From Ixodes scapularis (lineage: Eukaryota > Arthropoda > Arachnida > Ixodida > Ixodidae): a stretch of 64,000 bases of DNA. Position numbers and translations under genes: made by a program. The notes under the pieces are model-generated. The model was not told the origin of the DNA. It ran no database searches and saw nothing but the letters and a program-made list of their open reading frames with translations. Positions 24,451 to 35,590 of this stretch are shown here, piece by piece. The number at the start of each line of letters is the position of its first letter. The stretch's first letter is position 1. The stretch is from positions 111,962,831-112,026,830 of the forward strand of contig NW_024609846.1 of the NCBI RefSeq assembly GCF_016920785.2. The letters are read 5' to 3'.

Positions 24451-26980
24451 TTACAGTAAAAAAAAGGCATAATTGACGCCCATTCATAAGGATTCGTTAG
24501 GTTATAATTTAATCCTCATGTACTACTCAGCGACATAGCAATCGCATAGACTCAGATATAATATGGGAAACGGCGCGTTTGACTAGGAAATTCGTGTACT
24601 CACTCGCAGCCCAGAAGCAGCGAATTTCCCTTATTCGGCGGACATTTCAGTCTCATTTTTGTTTTCTACATGTATAAGGTCAACGGACGTGACAGAGCAT
24701 TTATATTCGCCTCGCGACGATTCCGAACCTCTTTCTAAAGCATAATGCATGTGCTGCCATGCAGCCTCCTGAATGACGATGCGTTTTTCACTACGGTCTC
24801 GATTTTATTATCAGCGAAGGAGTGGGCATGCTTTTTATTGGTCAGTATTTGCACCGATCCTCCGACGCCTTCGGGAGAAGACATCGTAGGTCCCTAAAAG
24901 AATTCCGAATAGCTTGCGAAGTCTGAGGAGCACATTCTCAACGGCGAATGACGGATCTATCCCCGAAAGACATTCCGAGCTCAGTGTGGCTTACATTAGG
25001 GGAGAAGGTTTTCAGGGCACGTAAAAGGTAAACTTACTGCGATGAACGAGAGAAAAAAACACACTCAAAAAGATTTAAAAAAACGGGTGACGATAACAAT
25101 AAAAGATTCATTGAGAAAACAGGTCATTCCACGCCTGCACCACTTCGATAGAATTTCTTGCGTGTTTCTTCGTTGTTGTTGTTTTATCAGACACTGAACC
25201 CAGCATTTCTCAACTGCATTATTTTTTAGTTGGTGTGCCTTCTTTTACGAGTGATAACTCTTAAAAAAATAAGAAAGAGCAGCAAGTAGCCCTAACTTTA
25301 TTTCTAATAGTTGTGGTATTGCTGGTCTTATCTACTTTTTCTCTACCAAGACAGCAAGGCACTTAACGTCAGACGCCAAGTGTAAATCGTTATTGCGCTG
25401 TTCGTTCCAACAAGCACCTCAGTAACAAAATCCAGCTTGACCTGTCACAATAAAGCGCGTAAAAGAGAAAAAAAACGCCCTGGTTGTGTAGTATACCCAC
25501 TACTCTGGGTGGGCCTCGTAAAAACCAAGGCGTCTAATACATCTACCCCTGGAGGCGTCTGCGCAACTTTTCTTTGGGGTCACTGAATTTTCCTCTGGGT
25601 CAACGAACACAGAGTGGAACAGTTATCCGGAACATTACTTTGGTGCCTCTTGGTCAGATAATATAGACGAGCATCGAGGACTTTCGTCTCGAATAGTGCT
25701 CTGAATAAGCACTGTTCCTAACACCTCAGTCACTCACATCTGAGGGGCGTGGCTTATAATGCTTCTTACATCTCAATATTGTTCAGCAGCCAATGAGATG
25801 GCTACATCATCCGATGTGAACTCCCAAAAAAGAATCAAGAAGCACGTCCATACTAAGCCGCCCCCTGCGTTTCCGAAGCTTCGAGTGATCAGAGTAGTCT
25901 TGATTCTCACTCAAAACTGGCGATAGTTTGTTTGAGTTGTGACGCGTTGTGTAGGTACCGCAGCTTACCACGTCACACGTAGCGTAACGTCAAATGCCAG
26001 AGATGCCCACGTTTTGTGTCTGGCGTACATTCGCTAAGCCCAATAAAGGTTGCACAGATATGGCTCAGTATAGATGTGAAAGCGCACTTTTTAACGCGAC
26101 TACGAAGACGACGCCTGTACAGGTGCAATGGCTACCCCTGCAGCATAGAGAAATCTTTTGTAGCACACTGAAACGGCTACTACGCGACCTTGCCACCGGG
26201 AAGGGAGGACTCTGTGTTAATAGTAAATATGCTTTTTAAACTGTTTCGTCAACGCGTTTTTTTTTTAGTAATAAGTACGTGTTTTTTGTTTTTTTTTGGT
26301 GGGGGGGGGGGGGGGGGATGCTTGGGAAAATTCGGCAGACTCCGTACGGATTTCCTAGGTTTTCACGCAGATGGAATGTATCAAAACTTGATATGTATCA
26401 ATAATTCGAGGAAACAAAATATCCCGACAACCATCCATATCGCCGCCGACATTTCGCGAGTGGCTTCGTACCATTAAGACGACCAAAGCCAAACATTTCT
26501 CGTCAACACAATGAAAGCCACCTTGCGGGCACTCTATAGCAACTGAGAGAATAAGTACGGCAGGCAGGTTCTTCGGTTGTTTCGCCCTCATCGGGAGCTT
26601 CCTACCTTCGAGAACACATCGGGGGTGCGCGTGCACCCAAAGCACGGCGGAAGACGACGGGCTCGTGTGCTTGAGGCCGGACATCGGAAAGAGATCTCGC
26701 CCTATCGTTCTCACCTTGTCAGTGGCTCTTACAGTCTTCAGCGGTGCGCCTTGTTCGCAAAACCTTTTTTTTTTTTTTTGCCGCTAGGTAATTGACGTTT
26801 AAGGTATGGTGAATAAAAATGGTGTTTCGTGGCTGGCATCACAGAAGAAAGTGTGACGAAACGCCACGGAAATCGTTAAGAAACGTGTTGACGCGCACTT
26901 TAGAAGACAACTTATACCAAACAAAACACATGATTGAAAATAAATAGCAATCGATTGATAGGATAACACAAAAATTTAAA
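24451..26980. other. Spacer with no supported gene
   Basis: Mixed sequence. The minus-strand 119-codon frame at 26355-26714 has no recognisable motif. T and G tracts near 26262-26317 and a T tract at 26764-26779 break up the region. Confidence 0.5.
26301..26317. repeat. Poly-G tract, 17 bases
   Basis: A T-rich tract (T with one GG) runs directly into 17 G residues. Confidence 0.95.
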
Positions 26981-27053
26981 CGCGACCCGACGGAAATCAA
27001 ACCCACGATCCCCCATATAATCACGAGACCGACATTCTACCACTGTGTCAAAG
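26981..27053 (-). mobile_element. tRNA-like SINE head (degenerate)
   Basis: On the minus strand the order is CAGTGGTAGAATGTCGG (box A-like D arm), TCTCGTGA (anticodon-loop-like), then GTGGGTTTGATTTCC (box B-like T arm) and GTCGGGTCGCG. This matches the order and spacing of a tRNA promoter. The stems are incomplete and the acceptor does not pair, so it is a tRNA-derived repeat, not a tRNA gene. No body or tail was recognised. Confidence 0.5.
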
Positions 27054-27171
27054 GGGAAATTTGCGGGGGGAAACAACCCGTCTGCTCAACGTTCGATCGA
27101 ACACAAACGCTGAACACCAGCGTCCGGCGTTCGCGTTCAAACAGTTAGTGGAGACAAAGGTAGTTAGCGTT

Positions 27172-27203
27172 GGAATGGTTAGTGGCTGCCCACTAACCAT
27201 TCC
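27172..27203. repeat. Perfect 14-bp hairpin
   Basis: GGAATGGTTAGTGG (27172-27185) and its exact inverse (27190-27203) are separated by four bases. A single-copy palindrome with no associated gene. It does not end in a T run, so it does not look like a terminator. Confidence 0.85.
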
Positions 27204-28295
27204 GACAATGGGCTGGGTGTTCTGACGTACCCTCGCCCTCTCATCTCCCTTTTTAATTTGGTTTCTATCCCTAGAATCAACGGAAGTTTAAAAAAAAATG
27301 AAATTCCTGCAAAGTCTGCCACAGGCTCCAAAGAATTCCGATGAAACACGTACTGGGTATATCAGCTCTATCCGTTAGATCATCAAGATAAATTTCTGAC
27401 GAGATTCGGCGTCATGAATTGGAGCCTTTTGCCGTGTGCTCGTGAACTGTCTGTTGTTTTGCCTGGTGGTGGCGCAGGCAGTAAGAGAGACAGCTGAGAA
27501 GGTTTTTTTGGGACTCCTGAGAATGTGAGCCTCAAATGGAGATATCGTCTAAGCATCGCTTTTGTTGATTTTGAAACAGAAAAAAAAGCATTTGTTTTAA
27601 GAACTTGGAGAGGCTTTCATTGAGAAATAGGAAGCGGAACACTATACGGACCCACAGTTAGAAAGAACGGGCGTGTTTTTTGCTGTATCATGAACCAGTA
27701 GTGAACTGAAATCTTTCAGCTGTGCCCCTTTTGATAGTTTTGGCAAAGATGGCGGGGCAAGGCATTTGAGGCGCGAAGGGAAGTTTTTTTTTTTTCTTTT
27801 TTTTAACGAGTTAATAACTCGTTCGAAAACTAGGACTGCTCACTCGTTTTCAAATTTTATAAGTAATGTACGGTTTTGATCCTTGTTTTTTTATACGTGT
27901 TTTTTTTTTTTACGATTCTTTAAAAGAGGCGGTTTCAGGTTTGCTAGCGTATAATTATTCATTTTCTAAATTATTCAAGTCTGTCCATACAAGATATATG
28001 GCTCTCGAGTCACTTCTTGTAAAAAGATTGGTCATAGTGTTATCATTACTTCGAATATAAATCTGGCGTTGGTCGAAATATAAAAAAAAAATCATATAAT
28101 ACTTTTCTTGTAACTACAATATTTGACCGGTTAAAAGCCAGAGACATGTCAAAATATAGATGGAGATAATTTTTGCCATAATTGCACAAAATAACAGGAA
28201 CTACTCGCAATTTCGATATGTCTGCAATAAAACCACCGCATAAAAAAAAGGCAGTTTCTAGAATTCTTTTCACAATTTTGTGTCTACTAGTCGGG
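27204..28295. other. AT-rich spacer
   Basis: No gene is visible. T tracts lie near 27785-27804 and 27900-27911. Confidence 0.6.
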
Positions 28296-28379
28296 CAAAT
28301 TCAATGAAGCAGACTTATTTTGACGAGGCTTGCTTCTCAAATTCAATCAAGCGTAGCTATTTTGATGATGCCGGAAGAA
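28296..28379. repeat. 42-bp tandem duplication (two units)
   Basis: CAAATTCAAT starts at 28296 and 28338. Both units continue with AAGC and a TATTTTGA block at matching offsets and differ by scattered substitutions. This indicates a local duplication that has since diverged. Confidence 0.6.
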
Positions 28380-30161
28380 AGTAGGCTGTGCCGGATTAAA
28401 AGACTGACCCTTTTAAGAGGTAAAGTTTCGTTATCATAAAACCAAGTTGCCTTCCAACCTCCTTCACAAAAAAAGTGCAATGGCTGTTTTTTTTGTTTTT
28501 TGTTTTTTTATGTCAGCGTTGTTGTATTTAGTTACTTAAAACAATTGAACTTTGAGGAAATTATTACCACAAACATGAACATACAAAATGATTTCGGCTA
28601 TCTGTGCCGCGTTTTGATCCCTTGTGCGTTTTTTTAGAAAGTGTGTATAGAAGGTGTTTTGCTAGAGGGCCCAGATTTGTCTAAATAGAAATCCGTAAAA
28701 GCTTCATAAATGCGGTCTGGGCAGGTTGGGTTATACGACGAGAATAGTAATAAGATAAGAGGTTACTCGTCACGATACGCCAGATTATTAATTAAAATGT
28801 GTTAATTAGCTTTTTATTTAGTTAAGATGAAACGATGGTTCCAATTCTAAACTAGCTCAACGTCATCATAAACTACTAAATAGTAAACTAAAAAAAACTG
28901 AAGAACGTAGGTGGCACTGGGGTGCGCTAAAGTTACCACTCGTGGGGAAGGCTCAAGACTAGCGATGCGAAAATGCGGATGAAAAGATTATCATCCGAGT
29001 TTCGCATTTCGACTCTTCTTGATTAATATGGCTACAGAATCGAAAACAGGCCAGTATTTTTATTATTATTATTCTTGGACCTGCCACCGTTCAGCCAGCT
29101 TGAGATCGCACGTGTTACTCTTGGTCATCTTACCTAGACATTTTTTTCAGCTACTTTATTTGGGCTTGCGGCATCAAGTGGTTGATGGCTTGTCCCCCCC
29201 CCCCCCCCCCCCCCCCGCTTCCCTTTTCATAATGACGAGGTAATAGGACCTGTAACTAAGCTCTCACAGCTACAGTATTAGTCCAAGTAGCCACACAAAA
29301 AAAACGCACATAAGAAATGTTATAAAATAATCGTCTAGATTTCTTCCAATTCAGTACTTCCTATTTGTGACAGCCAAAACGCAACTGTCTCAATATTTTC
29401 CGGAACTCTCTCGCGAACATTTAGTTTTGTCTGCAGTTAGACAACATTATTATTTACAGCAAAGTAGCAATCGTTCAGTCTACGAAACTGCAATACATGG
29501 TAAGAACACCAAACGTCATAAAACAACCCCTTCGTTCTGGTACGCGATTCTGTACTCTACACCAGACCCTCGTGTTGAAAGTCATAAATACCAAGAGACA
29601 CATGTAGGCACACAATCAAGGGCGTAACCAAACTGTCAGGACAAAGCACCCAAATATATCCATCGTTTACTTTTTTTTCCTTTTTTCTGTGCAATTTTCT
29701 CTTTCGCACCCCTCGCATTATTCCTCCCACGTTTTCTAGCGTTGTCTCTCCCTTTAGGCACTCGCAATTGTGACGCCCGATCCGCCCGCCGTACTCCATC
29801 ACCGTCAGGGGAGATTCCCAACGTTCGACATATGGTAAGGAGGTGTCTGCAAAAAAAGAAAACAGAAAAAACCAGCCACACCCACGTCTCTTCCGAGGAA
29901 TCGCAAATGCATCACTGTAAAGGCACTTCACGGAGAGAATCTAGTTTTTGTTGTTCGCAACCTGATACCTTTTCAGCTAAAAAAAAAAACAAAAAAAACA
30001 CGTGACATCTTTTAGTAGTACAGATCTGCGAAGGCCATGAGCGCGTAAATGAAGCGCTTTGTTCGGCCTTTCATTTTCAGGCAATTTGAAATTGTTATTA
30101 TAGGCATAGCAAGCTGAAGAAACGCACTGCGTGGCTGATAATGTTCCTGTTTCTTACGTCG
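28380..30161. other. AT-rich spacer with simple repeats
   Basis: No gene is supported. The 124-codon minus frame at 29557-29931 reads through a pyrimidine tract and has no family resemblance. Confidence 0.55.
29194..29216. repeat. Poly-C tract, 23 bases
   Basis: Twenty-three consecutive C residues follow GGCTTGT. Confidence 0.97.
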
Positions 30162-30310
30162 TGATTGGTTCTTAGGCGTCCTAATCGACTCCTACCGCGA
30201 CCTCATTGGTCGCACAGAAAGAGGATATCATGCTCGGAACCGGCCACACTCCTTGTTGCTTAAGTTGTCACTAGTTATAAAACACGAGGCGTTCTCGTCA
30301 ATAAGCTAAA
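30162..30310 (+). promoter_or_regulatory. Possible RNA polymerase II core promoter
   Basis: Two inverted CCAAT boxes (GATTGGTT at 30163 and CATTGGTC at 30204) precede TATAAAA (30276-30282). About 30 bases downstream lies CGTCAATA, which resembles an arthropod initiator (TCA). An ATG in fair context follows at 30428 (MDAELNYNYRKS), but its frame soon runs into a T tract. The spacing of the elements is good, but no transcript or gene body can be seen, so this could be coincidence or a promoter relic. Confidence 0.25.
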
Positions 30311-31049
30311 CATCAACAACCGAGAAAAGTATTCATGTAATCCGCGATAAAAGCGGAGGACAAAAACCGTCTGAGCACACGCTGGGTTCCTTGTCTGGTA
30401 CTTGGGATTCTGATCATTTCAGTAATTATGGACGCTGAGTTGAATTACAACTACCGCAAATCTCGTTTTTTCTTTTTTTTTTTCGCGCAACACCTACGCG
30501 GTGAATTCAATAAAGTAAGAACACTTTCCCCCGTTTCACCATGGCTTAGAACGCAGCCAATTTTGTTTCAAGCATTGGGGCAAATCAAGCATCCCTTGAA
30601 CGCAACGTCACAACGCACGTCGCATTTCCGCTTCTGTAGCCGGCTAATTCAATCGTGCCCAGAAAGTGCGCCAGTACCCAGCAAGTTTCGACTGTGCGAA
30701 TGTATACCGTGTGCCTCCTAGCCTTTAACTATACGCTTTAACTTGCGAAGACGCCAAGTATAACAGCAAATGTTTTCCGGATGCAATTACGGAAGTGCGT
30801 CGAGAGCCGCTCCCGCCTCGTTTCAGAGGATGGCTCGTACATCGCAGAAAAAAAAAATCAGTGACGAAATAATTCGTTGTGCATACTTTTATACAGCAGG
30901 AAGCTAGTTTACCCCTAGGGGAGTCTGATGTCTCCGAGGTCAATGAAAAGTTTAGCGAGTGAAAATGCTTTCGTTCAAATATAGGTTCGAGTCATTCACA
31001 TGCATCGGTGAGCAATGATATGCAAACGCACTTCGCCGATACGATGCTC
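30311..31049. other. Spacer with no supported gene
   Basis: It contains the 97-codon frame at 30428-30721, which reads through a T tract and has no family resemblance. Confidence 0.5.
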
Positions 31050-31165
31050 ATCCAGATCGAAACGGGGAGAGGCCGAGATCGAACCCATGGCCCTTCGCTC
31101 CTCCATCGCGATTTATTTTTTTCTTCGAGAGCTGTGAGTTGCGCTACGCTAACTCTATACAGGAT
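31050..31165 (-). mobile_element. Possible tRNA-like SINE remnant
   Basis: Read on the minus strand, GTTAGCGTAGCGCAACTC (box A-like) is followed after about 60 bases by CATGGGTTCGATCTCGG, a good box B match. The intervening segment is longer than in a tRNA and has an A/T insertion, so any cloverleaf is destroyed. Confidence 0.33.
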
Positions 31166-32403
31166 CTTCCAGAGGACAAAACGGTCACGTGAAAAGTGGC
31201 AGGGTTAAAGTAGGATCCCCCAAGCGCAATTTGAAACGTTATGTTGACTTGGTGCAACTCCGCCTTAGCATCCGCTTTAACAATTTTTTTTCAGGGTCGT
31301 TGTTTTTTACACGCTGATCACAGGTGTCTTTATAATTAAGTTAGTACGTGCGGCGCTGAGTGCTCTCTTTATGCGAAAAAGGTCTTATGGTTCACATAAG
31401 GGTGAGTTAGATGGCAGTCTGGTTACTCTCATACATTACGTTTAAAGTTTTGTGCAGTTTGTTAAAGGCCCCGGTGCAAATGAGTGAACTGAATGACTCT
31501 GTGATACGAAGAAGATTCTGAAGAGCTACCCGGTCGCATCTCCACCGGTCGCACCTATGCAACGGCCTTTCTAATAACCATTGAATATTGACACACAGTA
31601 TCAAAGAGATTACATTGCGGGCGATAAGCTTTAACTTAGCCAACATTCGACATCGAGAGCACCGAGAGCGTCGAAACTACACGCTTTTACTCTCTATCAG
31701 GTCTTTTGTTAAATGCTTAACTCTTTTGCTTCTCGCTTTCGCTGCGTGTCCTGAAACTACCACCGAATAAGCATCTTAAGTTAAGGATAATCACTGAGAA
31801 CGCAACTGCAATTAAACAAATAGTTTATGTTGCTTGTGAAATTGAAACAAGTTAGATCAAATAAGCAGGTGGCGAACGTGCAAAGGCCGGCGTATGTGAG
31901 AGAATAAATTGACACTTGCGCGTAACAAGGAAAAGCAATACTGTCGAGAAGCATTATCTTTAGGAATTACCGGTCGTCTAATACAACGCCTCGATGCTTT
32001 ATTGAAACGCAGTTCAGCTGCCCTGCTCTCTTAATCTTCTTTTTTTTTAATTGTAGGATCCTGTAGTGTTTTTTTTTTTCTTATTAGTCCATGATTTAAT
32101 TTTGTCCTCTATTGGCGACATTGTGAGGGGGCTCAACGCTACCCACCGACGGTCTTTTGTTCACGCGGTCCAGGCGCCACAGCAGTCACAAAGGTCCGGC
32201 ATGGTTCAGGACACGTATGAACCGAAGCGAAGCGGAGAAAGTCACAGCTCGTCAAAATAGGCACCTTAGTTTCCAGAAAAAAAAAAAAAAAATCCATAAT
32301 GTGAGTTTTTTATAATAACGAGTCAAGAATACCTGCGTATTTATGTCCAGTTAGTCGCTGAAGATTTCCTCTGTATAGCGGCCGGTGTCTGTATTAACGA
32401 GGC
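31166..32403. other. Spacer with no supported gene
   Basis: A minus-strand frame at 31407-31646 ends NKLHKTLNVMYESNQTAI and has a more even composition than its neighbours, but I cannot place it. The rest is AT-rich. Confidence 0.5.
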
Positions 32404-32505
32404 ATGGACACGCCACAAAAGCAATTTACTTGGTCGGCGTTGAATCCCCGATGTTCCTTTGAAAACGTTCGTTCTCAAAGCTCTACCAATGGAACCACCT
32501 TCCGG
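32404..32505 (-). mobile_element. Degenerate tRNA-derived SINE
   Basis: The minus strand reads GGTGGTTCCATTGGTAGAGC (D-arm and box A-like), a CTTTGAG/TTCAAAG stem in the anticodon-arm position, then GGGGATTCAACGCC (weak box B) and CAAGTAAATTGC. Order and spacing fit a tRNA-derived SINE head with the start of its body. Mutations in box B suggest it is old. Confidence 0.4.
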
Positions 32506-32782
32506 CCCCCATTGTTTCAACTGTATACAGTGTTTTTTTTTTTGTTTTTTTTTTTAAGGCGTTGGTTAGCATCTTTACTTGATTTTGTTAATCATGAATT
32601 TTATCAATTTTCCCACGTGAGTTTTTTTTACTTGCGACTCGTTGTTCCCCCACTCCCCCTCTGTGATGCCTTATGCCCTGAGGGTAAATAAATGAGATGA
32701 AATTAAATCAAATGAAACCAGTTTTAGTAGTGTGCGTGAAGTAGGAGCATCAGCTTAACGGCCAATACTATGGTGTACCGTC

Positions 32783-33075
32783 CATTCATTCATTCATTTA
32801 TTAGTTCCCCTTAAGACCCACGAGGGGTATTACAGAGGAGGGGGGCGGGGCATTGGTAAGAAACACAATACAATAATGCCACAAGAGAAAAAGAAGAATG
32901 AATTCAATGGGCGTATCACATATGTAGGCAACCAATAACAACTTCGGCGAATTCTTGAGGGTCTGTTAACGTGACAACGGCTTCTGGTAACATGTTCCAA
33001 TTTTTAATGGCGAGCTGCAAGGGTCCTCCCCGTAAACGTTTTATGAAACCGTCTCTTTTTTTTCTTCTTTTCTTT
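32783..33075 (-). pseudogene. LINE ORF2 3' end and UTR (CR1/Jockey-like)
   Basis: On the minus strand the end of a reverse transcriptase ORF is readable: FIKRLRGGPLQLAIKNWN then NMLPEAVVTLTDPQEF and a stop. The N-W-N-x-L-P-x-x-V-V motif is typical of the C-terminus of CR1, L2 and Jockey-type LINEs. About 130 bases of 3' UTR follow, ending in a short (TGAA)n-type tail at 32783-32800, as these elements do. The rest of the ORF is absent or unreadable beyond about 33075. Confidence 0.6.
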
Positions 33076-33243
33076 TCTGGGTTAAATGACACTTTTAAAA
33101 CCCAGTCTTGATTTGCAAAGACAACAGAGGGAAAGAAAAGCGTTTCGTCGCTCCGGGGGGTTTATGCAGCCAGATTACTCACGGGACATTGGTAGTGATC
33201 CTACGAAAAGTGGGAAAGGAGTGCCGAAAGCGTTTAGGAATTT

Positions 33244-33348
33244 GGGGGGGGGGGGGGGGGGGGGGGGACTCACCCTCCCCTTCTAAATTGTTTACTAGAA
33301 ATGTTGAAACGTTTTAAAGAGAGGGGAGGGCGATCGCCCCCCCCCCCC
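33244..33348. repeat. G-run/C-run hairpin
   Basis: A run of 24 G (33244-33267) and ACTCACCCTCCCCTTCT face AGAGGGGAGGGCGATCG and a run of 12 C (33337-33348). Together they form an inverted repeat with a loop of about 35 bases. The homopolymers are part of a paired structure here, not isolated runs. Confidence 0.7.
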
Positions 33349-34425
33349 AACCCTGTTTTTCCGGCGAATAAGCTGGCATGTTTAATAGTGTCCACCGATG
33401 AATTCAGCGCGGTAGTAAAGAAGCCACTCGGTAGGTATCGCTCCAGTCCATATATGTCATAACTGAGAAATAACTGGCCTCTGTGTTGTCGTTGTGATAA
33501 CTGAGACATAAGCGATTGGTAAATACGCTTTCATGAGCATGTGTAAAACGCTGATCCCGCAATTCTTTTTTTATGAATCCTTGTACAGGTTTCTGTTTTG
33601 CGCTGCACAACAAAAAGCGACTACACGCCAACTCAAGCGACAGAAAAAAAACAATACCTTCTACGAGAATATAAAATATAAGCTAAATACTTCTTTTCAG
33701 ATCATTTAAAGCTGAAAAAAAATGAAACCACAGTATCTTTTGCTGTGTATAAACTGTGTGAAAAATGGTGAGGAACGTGTAACAGAGCATTTTTTTTTCT
33801 TTTAGCGGATTGGTAAAAAAAGTATATCTTGCCATGGAAATATTTTTGCGCGGTTTGGCGTCTATTTTGGTTCTTCTCTTTTTCGGCAGGCGTAATTTTC
33901 TGGGAAGCCCTCCTTACCTGAGCGTGTGTGGCCAGAAATAACAAAAAACAAAATGAATGTAAATGGACTTTCATTGCATTTTCTTAGCCACTAAATTCTC
34001 TCTGCTTTCATCCGTTGTGTTTTGCATCTTTGACAACCCCATTGTATCAATTATATTATATGATTTATTACGCGAAACCATGATAAAAATGACCATTGAA
34101 AGATGGATTTGATTATCTTCCTAAAGCTACGGCCAAAATGCAGTTAAATCCAAACGGTTTCATTGAGAAATGGTAAACTGCTACTCAAGGGCACTTGGTG
34201 ATTCCGATTTGATATACGGAAGGAAGGGAGTATAGCACTAAAGATTAAAAAAACAAAATGCATGCAAAATACTTTAGCACGTCGAACAAAACGTGCGCCA
34301 CACCCAATAATGCCTGCAGCCATCTTTATGAAAATAATAAACAAAAACAAGATTGTCTAAAAGCAAGAATCTCCCAAATTCGAGATAAGAACGATGATAT
34401 TTGAATTATAATACCATATTTATTA
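33349..34425. other. AT-rich spacer
   Basis: Short chance frames only (for example 33404-33631 and 33702-33974, minus). Confidence 0.6.
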
Positions 34426-34605
34426 GAGTCATGTCTGGTTAATATGGGCCCCATATAATATGGATGCCCCGGCCGCAATATAAACATCGTTTTCATAGAC
34501 AAACGGGGGAATATATGTATTTTTGTCTCGTTATTATGAACAACTCACATTATGCACGATTTTTGGAGGGAACTGAGGTGTCCATACTAAGCAGACATCA
34601 CTGTA
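34424..34605. mobile_element. TA-flanked pogo/Tc1-like MITE
   Basis: TA at 34424-34425 and 34604-34605 flank a 178-bp unit. The left end GAGTCATGTCTGGTTAATAT and the inverted right end CAGTGATGTCTGCTTAGTAT match at most positions, giving a TIR of about 23 bases. Terminal CAGTGNNGTC with TA duplication fits the pogo or wider Tc1/mariner group. There is no coding capacity. Confidence 0.6.
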
Positions 34606-34806
34606 TATTCTTTTGCTCTTCGGAGAGCTTTCTATTTGCAAAATCAATGTTTGTCTCGTCAAATTGGTTCCTGTGAACAGGTTTCTTTTCGTAGAAACTC
34701 TGAGCTGGTGAAATAGTTCTCTTCGCGGTGGGCTAAGGCAAAAGTAGTTTCATTTCAATAAGCTTAAAAAGATATGTAGACTGGCCAGTGTGTTGCTTGA
34801 GCTTAG

Positions 34807-34909
34807 CAACACCGAAAGAATGAGACAAAGGTGGAACGAAGCACGATTTTTCAACAATTAATTGTACGTCGTTCCTCGTCCCACCTTTGTCTTATTCATT
34901 TGGTGTTCC
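34807..34909. repeat. Short hairpin repeat
   Basis: Arms at 34807-34845 (AACACCGAAAGAATGAGAC, AAAGGTGGAACGA) and 34867-34909 are inverted copies with few mismatches around a loop of about 21 bases. Size and layout resemble the hairpin at 3182-3294, although the sequences differ. Confidence 0.7.
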
Positions 34910-35590
34910 TTATAAAAAAAGAGAAGATTCATTGGAAGCTTTTGTTGTATCCCCGTTAAAGCATGGCTTGGTACGCAACAAAGGAACTATGGTGTTTCAT
35001 AAGCTGCGCCAAATAGCAGCCCTTGCCGAAATTGAATCCCAGCTTCTGAGAACCTTATTCTGCGCTTTGTGTCTACATAGTCATTCGCAAAGATCGGTAC
35101 GTAGCTTTTGTTTTCTAAGTGTTGTAGCCAAATCTCTGGCATCTCGTTAATCATGTTAATTCCAAAAAAAAAAAAGGCTCCTTCGACGCCACATAAGTTC
35201 CTACGAATTTGCATTGTAGAAGAAGCTCTGCATAAATCAGACCCCCGACGCGTGAGCTTCCGTCGCAATTTAAAAGCTCCTTTCAGATCACGCTTTAAGT
35301 CGTATAAATCACGCTGACTGCAGATTGTACATGCTCGTCGTGCGACAGTGCTCGTTCAAAAATGTCGTGTTATCGTGAAGGAATATTTTACGGCCCTATA
35401 GCTATTCAGTGGCGTACAAACCGTTACTTTCAATATGCTGGACTTCAGGTTTACTGCGGTACACTACGCATCTCTATTCACTAGCGACAAAAAAAAAAAG
35501 CAATTCATTATTCAGGATGACCTTTCCTCACTACCACCACACACGCAAAAAAAAAAAAAAAAAGAATACAAATAATTTAGGTGGTGACTG
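34910..35590. other. Spacer with no supported gene
   Basis: AT-rich. A tracts lie near 35164-35175 and 35547-35563. No motif was recognised. Confidence 0.55.
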
